Assembly: GCF_000004075.3 (NCBI RefSeq)
Contig: NC_026657.2
Coordinates: forward strand, 39,666,732 to 39,730,731
Direction: 5' to 3'
Length of the DNA stretch: 64,000 nucleotides
Source: Cucumis sativus
Taxonomy: Eukaryota; Streptophyta; Magnoliopsida; Cucurbitales; Cucurbitaceae
Shown here: piece after piece, positions 11,146 to 23,000 of the stretch
How positions within the stretch are numbered: position 1 is the stretch's first letter
Layout: each line of letters opens with the position of its first letter
Position numbers and translations under genes: made by a program
The notes under the pieces: model-generated
The model's database searches: none
Told to the model about the DNA's origin: nothing
The model's input: only the letters and a program-made list of their open reading frames with translations

Positions 11146-13032
11146 GAAAATGAAAACTCACTTAAAACCCCAGCTTCCCAATTCAACTAGTGGTACCAGA
11201 AACCCACCATTACAAGGCAGAGCTTCAAATCTAAACCAAGCTGAACTCTGAGGAAATAGTCAATCCAGAATTATGGCAACAAAAATTTCCCATTGTAGCA
11301 CGTCCTATGAGTTCGAAATGTCATGAAGGAGAATTTGACCCATCCATCCAACTACCCCGAATTACTGGAGACTTCAAATACTGCTAGAACAACAAATCCA
11401 AATCCAAACCAGACACAACCTACAAACCAAGAACCTAGGAAGCCAATATCATGATTGAAACAGTATGAACAGGTTAAAAAATCCCCCTACCGTTATCAAA
11501 CAAATCCAGAAAGGAAATAAACAAGACCCAAAACCCAAGTTTGAATACCTGAAACAAAGGCGTTTCAGACTGAAATGGCGATTAATTCCTACCCATTTGC
11601 AACTCCCGGAAAAAGGCAGTACTCTGTTGAGTGTTCACAAAGTTTGGATTCAAACATGGAAACTATGGTGAGATTAGAGCTGGATTTGAAATCTGAGAGT
11701 GTTTAGTGGGAAGTTAGTAAAGTGTAGTACACTACCCAGTTGGAGTTCGTACTAAACCATTCTCTCACCTCTCTGGATGGAGATTCAGACAATGAATAAA
11801 AGAAATATTTTTTCTTTTCAAAGCTGTTTGTTGGCGTCAGGGACAGTAAAATGTGAGGCATAGCATTAGGCACACATGACTATAAGTCAAACATGGGCAA
11901 TAGATATGGAAATATGAACACTTTACTTCCCTCTTCATCATATTCCTTGGAAATCAATTCATAATCTCACTTTTGGAAATTCATTAGAATCACATTTTAT
12001 ATTCTTTTCCTTTTTTTTTTTTGTTATACCTATAGCAATGTTTAGTTTCATATAATAAGATAGTCGAAACTATAAAGTATAGGATTACATTATGATATCG
12101 ATAATTTTGTCATATTTGAAATATGCAAAAAAATAAGTGTTAATAGCTGTTTTTTTCTAAATGATTTTGTTATTTTATGCAATTTTCTGAACCAATAAAC
12201 AAAGGTTGTTTAAGTGATTACGATTGACAAAAACGAACACTTGAAAGTTGCTTATAATCTTAGAGTTGGTCTTCTTTATTTGATTCATTCTTTAGCAATG
12301 AAACAACTCCACAAGCAGAGGAGGGAGGGGTAGGGGAAAACATTCTAGTAAGTTTTTAATACCTTTAAAGATAGGTATAACTCACAATCACGTAAGCTTA
12401 TAAATAAACTACGTTATTTCTTATTTAATAATTTATTACTATTTATAAGAGCTTATATCCCTTTTTTAAGGTTAAAATCTTAAACTTTGCATTTTGTTGA
12501 TCTAATTTGGTTTCTGAACTTTTAAAAGTGTCTGTTTTGATTCATGACTTTTGAAAAGTCTTACTTTAGTTTTTGAAGGTTAGAATTGTGTTAACATATA
12601 ACTTGACTTTCTATATTTGGATGATTAGACTTTACATTAATATTATTAATTAAATTGATAAATAACCAAGAAATTTGGTAATTTATTCTATAAATCTTGT
12701 GTGCCAACATAGAAATATAATTAACACATTCAAAATAAATAAATTTGAACTAATACCAATTTTGCTTTTTTTTTTGTTTCTCCAAAACTTAAATATCTCA
12801 CGTCTACTCATGACTTTCCATCCACTTTTATTTATTTATTTTTCAAATTGAAATAATTTTGAAGCAAGTTATATGTTATATTGGTGTTTAACATATTGGA
12901 AGGACAATGGAAGGAAATAGTAGCATATTCCTCCTTCACATTTCACACACAAACAAACATAAAAAACCATTTCATACCAAATCACATCCATACCCTCTCT
13001 TTCTCTGTTTTCAACAATTTTGAACAAACGCC
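11146..13032. other. Divergent intergenic region between IRX9H and the ARM-repeat gene
   Basis: About 1.9 kb shared by two genes transcribed away from each other. The first 550 bases next to IRX9H are less AT-rich and probably transcribed as its 5' leader. From about 11.9 to 12.85 kb the DNA is plain AT-rich sequence with homopolymers. Nothing else can be supported. Confidence 0.55.
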
Positions 13033-14007
13033 ATGAGAACTCACCAACCAAAGCTTAAAACTCAACTCTTCTCTTGTGGATTCTTCCGCCATTGTACTCG
13101 CTCTGTCTTAAGTCCCACCGCCTCTCATTCCCCTGCTCTCCCTTCCCTTCCCTCCGCCTCCGACCAACCACCACCACCCCCCTCCCGCCGTCCACCCCTT
13201 CCCGATTCCGAATCCTCTTCCTCCTCTGCTTCTCAAAGCTTCACTCAATGGAGATTCCCACTTCCACATTCACCTATTTTTACCCAACAACCTTCAATTT
13301 CAGACCCACCTTCTACTTTCTCCATTCCCCCTCCCGATCCTCTCCCCCCACCCATCTCTGCATCAGCCCTGAAAGAAATCCTCCAAGTCGCAGAGCTCCA
13401 ACTCTCTTCCGCTTCAGATTCCGACCGCCTCGCCGCTCTCCAACTCCTCGAACGCTCCTTGGTCCCAAACCCATCTCTAGACTCCGACTGTACTCCCGAA
13501 TTGATGCGCGGATTAATCGAAAGTTTCAACATTAAAACCGGCTCCAAACCGGCTACCAAAATTCTCTTGGCGCTTTGTTTAGCAGAGGGTAATCGTCACG
13601 TTGCAGTGGAAGCAGGGGCGGTCGGCGCAGTGATAGAGTCACTGCCAGAGATGGAAGACGCAGCTGCCGAGCGAGCACTTGCGTCGCTGGAACTTATGTG
13701 TACGGTTGCTGAAGGAGCAGCGGAGGTTAGGTCTCACGCTCTTTCAGTGCCAGCTATGGTTACAATGATGGGTAGAATGGCAGCTAGAGGGAAGGAATCC
13801 GCCATAAGTGTGCTTGGGGTTATTTTCGACAGTGGTGTCTCGTCGGAAGCTAAGTCCGGAGTGACGGCTCCGCCAGAGGAGGTGGCGCGTGCCGTTGTCT
13901 TAGCACTGCAAGGTGATAGTAGTGTGAGGGGGAGAAGAAAAGGAGCAAGACTTCTTAAGACACTGCAAGAGCAGCAAGCTGACGAATTCTCCACCGCAGC
14001 CCTATAG
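13033..14007 (+). CDS. ARM-repeat superfamily protein, intronless
   Basis: A single 324-codon frame from ATG 13033 to TAG 14005-14007. It is clearly richer in G+C than its surroundings, as expected for a plant coding exon. The N-terminus reads MRTHQPKLKTQLFSCGFFRH, which I recall as conserved in a small plant ARM-repeat group. Residues about 35-115 are Pro/Ser-rich and likely disordered. From about residue 118 (SALKEILQVAELQLSSASDS) to 315 there are helical armadillo-like units, including ATKILLALCLAEGNRHVAVE, AGAVGAVIESLPEMEDAAAE, RALASLELMC and ARLLKTLQEQQ. Related sequences are often annotated as U-box protein-like, but I see no U-box, so ubiquitin-ligase activity should not be assumed. 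It is probably a protein-interaction scaffold; partner and location are unknown. Confidence 0.85.
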   Translation: MRTHQPKLKTQLFSCGFFRHCTRSVLSPTASHSPALPSLPSASDQPPPPPSRRPPLPDSESSSSSASQSFTQWRFPLPHSPIFTQQPSISDPPSTFSIPPPDPLPPPISASALKEILQVAELQLSSASDSDRLAALQLLERSLVPNPSLDSDCTPELMRGLIESFNIKTGSKPATKILLALCLAEGNRHVAVEAGAVGAVIESLPEMEDAAAERALASLELMCTVAEGAAEVRSHALSVPAMVTMMGRMAARGKESAISVLGVIFDSGVSSEAKSGVTAPPEEVARAVVLALQGDSSVRGRRKGARLLKTLQEQQADEFSTAAL

Positions 14008-17000
14008 ATCCGGCGACGGTGGTCGGCCGGAGTTAATCGTTGAATGTGTGTTTAGTGTTAACCAATCCATAATTTTGAGATGACAAATACAGTTTGAATG
14101 GTTTTTGGTTAGACAAATAATTTCACTCTTTATGGAGTTCTTTAAATTTATAAATGTTAGTAATCAGCTCATCTCTCTTAATATTATTATCATTATACAA
14201 ATCTCGAAGTTACACTGTTGATTATTATTTCTTAAATTGCTAATTGATATAACATAATGTGTTTAATTTGGAATTGATTAGGATTGTTTTAATTCATTTT
14301 GTTATATAGTTATCGAGAGAGATTGATATAATTATTTACAAAATAAAGAATGGAGACAGAGTCTGCATGGCACCACATGGCTGGCCCATTGTTTCATATG
14401 AAGAATTCAGTATTTAAATATACGACAAAATTCAAATGTTAGATTCCCTTCTCAAACAAAAAATTAAAAAAAAAAAATTGCTCATCTCTTAATCATTAAA
14501 TACAAAATTCACAAGACTATATATATATACACTCACTGCCTTTGTATAAATAAAATAAACTCCATGGTTTTCTCGAGTTGGATAACAAAATTTTTGAATG
14601 ATTGATGTGCACGCGTTGAAGAACGTATTAAAATGAGTAAGAAGTAATTCTTGAAAAAATAAGTTTATTTGTTGTCTTTTTCAAAACAACAAATGGAAGA
14701 GTTGTTTTTAAGGGAAAAAACAAGAACAGTTTTAAAAATTATTTGAAATTATGGTCCTAGAATTAATTAATTGAAAATGTAATAAAATCTTTAATTTACT
14801 ATCTGTAATAATAATTTTTATGTAAAAACATGTAATATGTGAATTTGTATTTCCAAATTTTTTTACAATCAAAATAATACTAAAACAACTACAAAAGCTT
14901 AGCTCGACCGATATTCGAGAGTATTTTGAATCCTCTACAATCAATTGTTGTACTAAAATAATACTATCAAATAATAAATAGTTTTGAAAAAAATAACAAT
15001 AAGAAATATATAGTACACAAATTAAAAGTTAACGGTGTCATATTATTCTAAAAAGGACTATAGACAGAGTGATATTTAATATCTTCGTACAGTACTATCT
15101 ATTTACATGAAATCATCTATACAAAAGATTAAAAATTTTAAAATATATATTTTTAAAAATATTAATATAAATGACAAAACTACTTAAAATATATATAGAT
15201 GAAGACACTTAGCTAATAGATTTTCAAAATGTTGATATATTTATAACGATTACTACATGTCCATACTGAATAAAAAAGAAAGTCAATTAAATAGTCTAAA
15301 CTTGACGTGGATCTAGTAATTAACAATCGAACATTAGAATGCATTGAGCATGAGCAAGGACTTCGGATATACGTAGCTTGGGCGTTCTTGAATTCTCGAG
15401 TTGAATTTCGAATGCATTTTAATAAACCGTAATAGACTAATATCACATACACTTGTTACTTTCTCTAAAGACGTATTTTTTGGTGATATTCTTTTTATAA
15501 ATGAAATTGTAGAAAAGGGTTTAGGGTATAAATTTTGGTAAAGGTGGCAAAGGCAGCAATGTGTGGGGCTGTGAAGTAGTGTATGTGATGCTTTGCTGTG
15601 TTATTGAGCTAAGACAGAGGCTGACCATTTCCCAGTTCTCTTTTCTACTGATCTTTTTTGTTTTCATTCATTTTTCTTTGATAAAATCTGATCATTTGCG
15701 ATATATTACGATAAACTATAGTATAAACACATATATAAGTTATCTCGTCTCTTATAATTCTATCTTGATCATAACCCTATATAAAATTTAACCCTATCTT
15801 ATTAATTAGGGCAGTCACACTTCATTGGAAAACCACATTTGGAATATGGGCACCACATACATTTTTCTTTCCCTAAAGTAAGAGAATCCTATTTTTGAAG
15901 AGCAATAATTATTTCTTTCTTTCTTTCTTTTATATACTTCTATAAATGAACTATATGTCAATACTATTTTTCTTAAATCTTTATATTTTTCAATGCACTT
16001 TTTCTTTCTTTTTAACTGTTAACATACATAAATACTTTCTAATATCAGCTTTCTGGTGTACTAATTGGTTTGAATCCAATTCCTATATGTCCTACAGGGT
16101 TACACTACATATTTTGGATGTGATTTTTGAAGAAGGACATAATAGAATCTAACAATAATAATGGTGAGCCAATATGGGGCTCATCTATATATGCATATGC
16201 TCAAATTAATATATATATATATATATTGAATATTACTGATGGGTTCAATCAGAATTTTCTCTTTTCCTATTTTCAAAGTCTAACTTCAAATTTTATAAAC
16301 TCATAGAATAGGTATGCACAGTTAAAAGGATTGCTTAACAACACTAGTTCACAAGCTTCAATATATAGACTCTATTTTGTTAAATAAATCGAACTTCAAC
16401 GAATTTATAAAAGGCTAGAAAAGTTCTTACGAAAGAAAAATTGAAGATCCAATTTATAGACTAATTTAAATAAGTAATTAATCGTTCGCGAATTAACGTA
16501 ACTCATAAGATTAGAATGATCTCGAAAGTTAAAAAGTTTTAGAAACTCATTTAATTGTCAAAAAAAAAGTAAAAATAAGAACTAGGCGTACATAAAATTC
16601 AAATCAAACCCTAAAAAGTTTATCATACTAGAGAAAGAGTTTCCCATTTTGATTATGATCAAATAATTAGAAGTTTAGGTGTGAAGGCAGTAGTTATTTC
16701 TGATCATTACTGGATAATCAAAACATAATATTAGATTAGGAGTATTTTGAATATTAAATATGTACGTAATTTCTGTATATATTTGAGTAGCCATTCTGAT
16801 ATTAATAACATAACAATCCTGATATGTTATGATCAGAGCGTTTAAGGAGGGTTTTCCATGGCTCCCACGCCCTCTCTTCCTACCTCTGTCAATAATATCC
16901 GATCCACCATTGACAGAGGCAGACTTAGCTTCATGAAAAATATATATATATATATAACAATGACAGCCCATAATTTCCATTGTTGAGAGAATCTCTTTAT

Positions 17001-17492
17001 CTGCCAAGTCTCTGAGGCATTTTCTTTTATTGAGTCAAAAAGTTAAACTGAAACTAAGAACCCACCCCAGACCCAGAAAGTACAAATTGAGAGGTCATGT
17101 TTTTGTCATAACCATTTTAGTATATACCATTGGGTATATATAAATGGAAAGAAAAAAAGAAAGAAACCCTCTGGACAACACAAGAAGAAGGCTTTAATTT
17201 TTATGTATATATGTGTGTATATGGTCAGCCTTCTCACCTAGCTGCCAACTGTTTATGTGATTTAAAACAGCAATCCATAATCAATTTTCTGTTTTTGTTG
17301 AGTGCATTATTTGAAGAGATGATCATCAAATAGTTTCAAATATATCAATTACATTCCAACAACTTCTTAAAAATTATAAATACAGTAAAATATCTACAAA
17401 TCTATCCCCGATAAAAACCATTATTTTACAAATATTTTCTATCCACCATAGTGATAAATCATATAAATCATAGTATAAGCCCATAGATATTG

Positions 17493-17493
<1 letters not shown>

Positions 17494-17534
<41 letters not shown>
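17494..17534. repeat. (TA)n microsatellite
   Basis: About 41 bases of uninterrupted TA, the longest dinucleotide tract in the window. It is likely length-polymorphic. Confidence 0.95.
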
Positions 17535-17538
<4 letters not shown>

Positions 17539-17750
17539 TTATTATTTTTAAAAATTTTGTGCATTATAATTATTGAGTAATTAATTAAGTGTTCTCTACT
17601 CATTAAAACATCGTGATTATTGGTATAAAATATGATGAAACCAAATGCATTAGTAATTTACCTCAAATCTTCTTATTACTATAACAACCAAATTGTAGTA
17701 ATTTACCTCTAATCTTCGTATTACTGTAACAAAATTTTAGATTTTATGAA

Positions 17751-17850
17751 TGATAGAAATTGATAGACTTTTATCAGTGTCTATCAATGTCCATTATCGA
17801 TAGAATCGATAAATTTTACTAAATATTTTTGTCAAATTTGTTATTTTTTA
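17751..17850. repeat. Copy of a dispersed AT-rich repeat with TGATAGAC..GTCTATCA core
   Basis: An exact 8-base inverted repeat, TGATAGAC at 17761-17768 and GTCTATCA at 17779-17786, sits in AT-rich DNA followed by ATATTTTTGTCAAATTTGTT. Related stretches occur near 31.86-31.98, 51.77-52.03 and 61.25-61.33 kb. I recall such tracts as common in cucurbit genomes; the family has no name that I can give. Confidence 0.5.
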
Positions 17851-20068
17851 TAATTTTCCTACTTTTTTATTTAATTTCAGAAAATTCATTTCAAAATCTT
17901 TAATATATCTGGATTTGCCTTGAAATATAAATATAAAAGGTTTTTATACCGAGAGAAAAAAAAAGTTTACATTTCTAATATATCTTTTTTTGGAAAAAAT
18001 ATCAACTTATATTCTTACGAAGATTAATTATTACTCTCAAGAACAGCTTAAATACTCAAACTTTGCAAGTGTTTCAATTTAGATTAAATTTTATAGCAAA
18101 AACTTAAAATTGGTTATATCAATTAAACTTCGAAATATGAGTGAGTAAATTCATTTTGAGTCTTCACTATAACTATTTTTTAAATTGACTTGTGCATAAA
18201 ATTCACGTCTTTTTATAAACTTCTTCCAACTAGTTCATAAAATTTAGGATTAGAAATGAAGCATGAACTATTCTAAATGAAAATCCTAGTTAAGATTCTA
18301 AATTGATATACACACTTACAATTACAATTCTTATGTGATAGTATTTCAATGGAATGAAATAAATGTATAAATTAATAGAAAGTTTAAAGTTCAAATTTGA
18401 TACAAATGATGAGTTTTAGTATATTGGAATTCATACAACACACAATTTAGAAGTATAAATTTATATTTTACTAAGGGGGCAAGGAACTTGAAATAGTCAT
18501 GAATGAGGGATTAATTGATCAAATGGCCAACTATGCACATAACTCAAACAATAATTTATAACATATAATGGTTTTAAAAATAACAATTAATTGTATAACA
18601 ATGTTTTTTTTAAAAATCAAGTTTATCGAATAGTAAATCAATTTTTGTAATATAATCTACGGTGATAAACTTCAATAATTAATTATCTCTAACCAATTTT
18701 ACTATAGGAAAATTGCATTAGATAACAAAAAAATTTAGAAAAAAACAGTTCATAGCATTTTTTTTTTCATATTACAGGTTATCATTTTTAAATTTGTTAC
18801 TTTTGTAATTTAGAAAATGTAGTAACATAGATTCTAATATTACAATTTTTTTTTTTTGTTACTTTTGCTATCTCTACAATTCTTTTAAGATTTTGCTATA
18901 TATGCTATTACTTTAAATTTAAATCTAGTCGTTATATTCATGACTATCTCTAATTAAATACAAGATAGATGTTTCGAGATCTAATGCTTTATAGATAGGC
19001 AAAATATGCATCAACTAGGTTGGATTGAGTAAACAGTCTACAAGAAAAACACTCAATCATTGGATTGAGAGCTCCTACAAAATTATTTCTAAAACCAGGT
19101 TGAGAAAAAAAGTTTTCGAGTCAGAAAAAATATCATTAAAAACTTGAAAAATCATAAAGTTGGAGAAAGAAATCAAACATGGCCTTATATAATATAGTTA
19201 GTAATACCTTGGATATGAAGTTGCATTTGAATTAACTTTTTAAGTATTTATAAACATTTTTATTTTACACTTATAAATACTTTAGAAAATCAATTCCGAT
19301 CGGATTAAACTAACAACAAAAAAGAGAATAAATTACCCATCAATTATATTCTCTTTCTACAAAGAGAAGAAGCAGTATCTTTTTTCTTTTTTTTTTCTTA
19401 TTTCAAGGGCACTCCCACAACATCACAGTACAGTGTATATAGTTCACACTAAAGCTACAAATATTAGTATCTTTCCCACAGGAACAAACTAACAATGAGC
19501 CTTCGGATTTATCTAAATATATATATATTATGAAGAGAAAAATCTAACTATTTCTCTGTTATTTTTCCTTCTCACACACTGCTACCTCATCAGTGCATAA
19601 AACTGATGTAACCTTACCCTCTTCCGAAAACGAAAGAGTACGTAACTCAGCGTATATACATAACCTTGTGATTTGTGAATATAACTATAACGAGACGTAC
19701 GACACCATCAAAACCAAAATTTGCATATACAATCAAATGTACTTGATATGAATCTCAAGATTCACGTAGTCTTATGTACAGTCCTTGGCTTAAACCCAAA
19801 GATGGCGCATCTGCGGCCAGTGTTTGTTGGGCGCAACGGGAGTTGTTGTTCATATTCTAGACTTTTTTTTACCAATATTTTAACAACCGGCAACCATTTA
19901 AAAGTTAAAAATCCTGCTGAAAAATGAAGATAAGGCAATTAGATGACTTTCACAAGATGCATATATGACCAATAATGGGCATGGACAAAAGAATATATTG
20001 TGATCCATTTCAAAAAGACAAAGAGAGTTTAAGAGTATTACCGGCTTGTTTTTTTCATGACGATGATC

Positions 20069-23000
20069 TCACATCCTATAGTGTTGTAATGCGGGTTGTT
20101 TTACAACAGCATGCTTTGTATTCCTTTTGCGTTTGCGTCCATCCATGTTATTCAAATCCGATGTATTTTCAGAAATCCTTTTTGAAAATTGTAGATCTTC
20201 AGCTCCTATCATGTATTTATTTCCTGCCTCTGGTATGCTAAACTCAGCAGGATTTTTATTAATCATGCAGATTCCGAACTCAGAACTAACTTTCGAATGC
20301 TCCAACATTCTTTTAGTACCGTGTCGCTCTATTATACATTGTCCAGGATTTTCCAGTCTAGGATATCCACTCATGGACACCAAAGAACTAGATGGACCAC
20401 CAGATTTCTTTTGCAAGCTATGAATGGGAAAAACTCCTTCATTGGAACCTTGACCACTTGTAAGTACACTCTTCTGTGATTTTTGAGCTCTGTTCAATGT
20501 TGAAGTGGAGCACTTGGTTTTCTCCTTTTGTTTACATTGCAATGCAACTTTACCTGTTAAATCAGAAACTATTTCATGACTTCCATTTCCCATAGGAGGA
20601 GAAATTGATGAACCACCCATTGAAGGGCGATGGTAACAATCGTGAGACTTCTTTAACGGATGGATTTCACCATAATAATCAGATGAATAATTGATGGTAT
20701 CATATGCCTTGTGCAAACCAACATCCAGCCCAGAAATATCCTTAGCTTTGTGATCGTGGGGAAAAGCTTTCTTGGTAAATTTTGGATTTTCATGCATTTC
20801 ACTGCGCTGCATTTTGGCATCCATAAGGCTGAGTAAATGCATTGCTGACATTGTTTCATTAGAATACAAATCCAATGACCCCCTCGGGTTTTGGGGAAGC
20901 TCAATGCCATTAGAATGGCAATAAAATGGGTACTTTGCACTAGTCCTGCTGAAATTTTCCAACCCATAATTACCATCATCCTTTTCAAGATTAGTAACTT
21001 TTGGATTGAAAAATTTAGGATTATGCCCTCGATTCATACTCCCTCTACTACTTGATTCAGGATAGTTTTTATTAGCAGTTACAGTAGTCGACTGAGATGC
21101 AACCTTTCTAGGAGTGGTAGGTATGTATGAATGATGATTTGGCGGGACTTCGTTCCACAGATGAGATACGCCTTCATTGTTTTGTGAAACAGGATGGTGT
21201 GCGTTATTTACCCTGAAAGATTGCGCCCTGTAATGAGAGGACTCCTGATCTTCCGCCACCCCAGGATATTGGCTATATTGAGAACATGCCTTCTCACTAG
21301 TACTTCTTGCCAATAACTTGACAGGATTTGATGATTTATTTTGAGAATGTCCAAATGTAGAATATTCTGGAGGGATAATAGTCTGACGCAGGTGGTCTAT
21401 GCTAAAATGTCCCCCCACGGTGTGAGAAAAGTAATTACCTGAACTTTGTTTTCCGTATGCCACATTATCTCCTACCGTATGCAAGTTATTTCTCCCATTC
21501 CTAACCTGGGGTTTCCACTTGGGAATATTTTTCTCCTGCAATGAGTCACTACTGCCATATGCATAACTGAAATTCATAATTCGAGCTTTCTTTGAGCTTG
21601 TCTTTGATAGGGATTTACTATTTCTGGTATTATCAAGGCACCTTTCATACTGATTTTTAGCCATGAGCTCAACAATTTCCATTGGAATGTCATCTAAAGC
21701 TCTTTGCTCAGATATATTACCAACCGTCTGCTCACTCTGTTTCATCTGAGCTGCCAAGTGCTCCTGAACACTCTTTTCAACTTTGTTTACCCCGGAATTG
21801 TCCTATAAAACAATAGAGGCTAGATAAGTAACAAAACCTGAAATCTTAATCTGATAAATTCGTAGGGTGATAGATAGGAAATAAAAGAATATACAAGAAA
21901 TTTTGTAAATAAAGGAAAAAAAGAATCTAAGGAACATAATAATAGTAGATTTGTCATACATAAATTTGACGAGATTCATGATTCCATATGCAATCCTGAA
22001 TGACTTATTGTTATCACTCTCCAATACCAACTTCTTGTAAGAAAATGATAAATAACACACTAAGAAAATGAGAAAAATTCATCCAGCTGAAGTCCTTAAC
22101 CCATTGTACAAAACAAATTAATGTTTGCATCAGTAAATGATTTCATTGAAATCCATGAAACATTTCAGTTACGAAGGTATTTCAATCAGATGACCATTCA
22201 GACCGCAAGTAATTTAGAGAGGAAAAAAAGAAAATTCCTCAGGCATTCATGAGTGCATCATAAAATTGTTCCTTCTATAGGCTACAAAAACAACACAGTA
22301 TGGCAGAACTTGTACCATTGCCTGGAACTGAGACCAGCTATCATCATTAGCTTGAGAATTTGAACTTTGCTTCCCATTTTGTAAATGCATTCTGCCAGAG
22401 GTTATCTTACCATTGACTCCACCGTACCCTACTTGCCGAGAAAAGGTATCTGAACAAATAAAAGGAACATTTGAGTCTTTAAGTTTCTTCGTTTTAGTAT
22501 CTTTGATCCTAACAACACTTGCTCTTCCTTGCCAAGACGACAATGAATGTGAGCCATCCTCGGTCTCGAAAATAGACTTTTTGTCATTTCTTGATGTGGC
22601 TAAATTGCTAGAGAGGGAAAGATGCAAACCTTCGCTACATTCATCCAGCACTGATGAACAAGAAACAACTACAGGATCACTGTTCCTGAGTTCCACTTCT
22701 TTTGAGGCTGAATCTCTTCTTGGCATGCTATTGCTCCAAGAAAAACCCCGCCGGTCATCAATTACAGGCATCTTGCTTTTCCTTTTAGACAGACTAGAAA
22801 TTGGCTCAATTCTTGAACCAAATAAAAGAAATGGGTCCATTGCACTGCTAGAAAACTCGTTGTGTTTAAGGGAAACGTCAGATATGTTGTCACCACTTCC
22901 TGGTGGAATGTCAAGAGGAGAGCATGCTTCAATTTGGATCTTTTTGTTTTTCTTATCATGCAGAGATTTCAGATCATTCCCACACTTGTTCAAGACACTT

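Larger units (their letters stand above)
14008..20068. other. Gene-poor AT-rich region, about 6 kb
   Basis: No coding exon could be recognised on either strand. It contains TA microsatellites (16209-16226, about 16940-16958, 17494-17534), a (TCTT)n patch near 15913, A and T homopolymers, and a copy of a dispersed AT-rich repeat near 17.75 kb. The last few hundred bases before 20068 probably include the EMF1 3' UTR, read on the minus strand. A less AT-rich patch at about 19790-19860 has no clear meaning. Confidence 0.6.

Noticed and set aside
13245-13559. 104-codon minus-strand frame opposite the ARM-repeat gene
   Set aside because: It is an antisense shadow of a real GC-richer coding exon; the same holds for other overlapping frames at 13074-13535 and 13734-13994.
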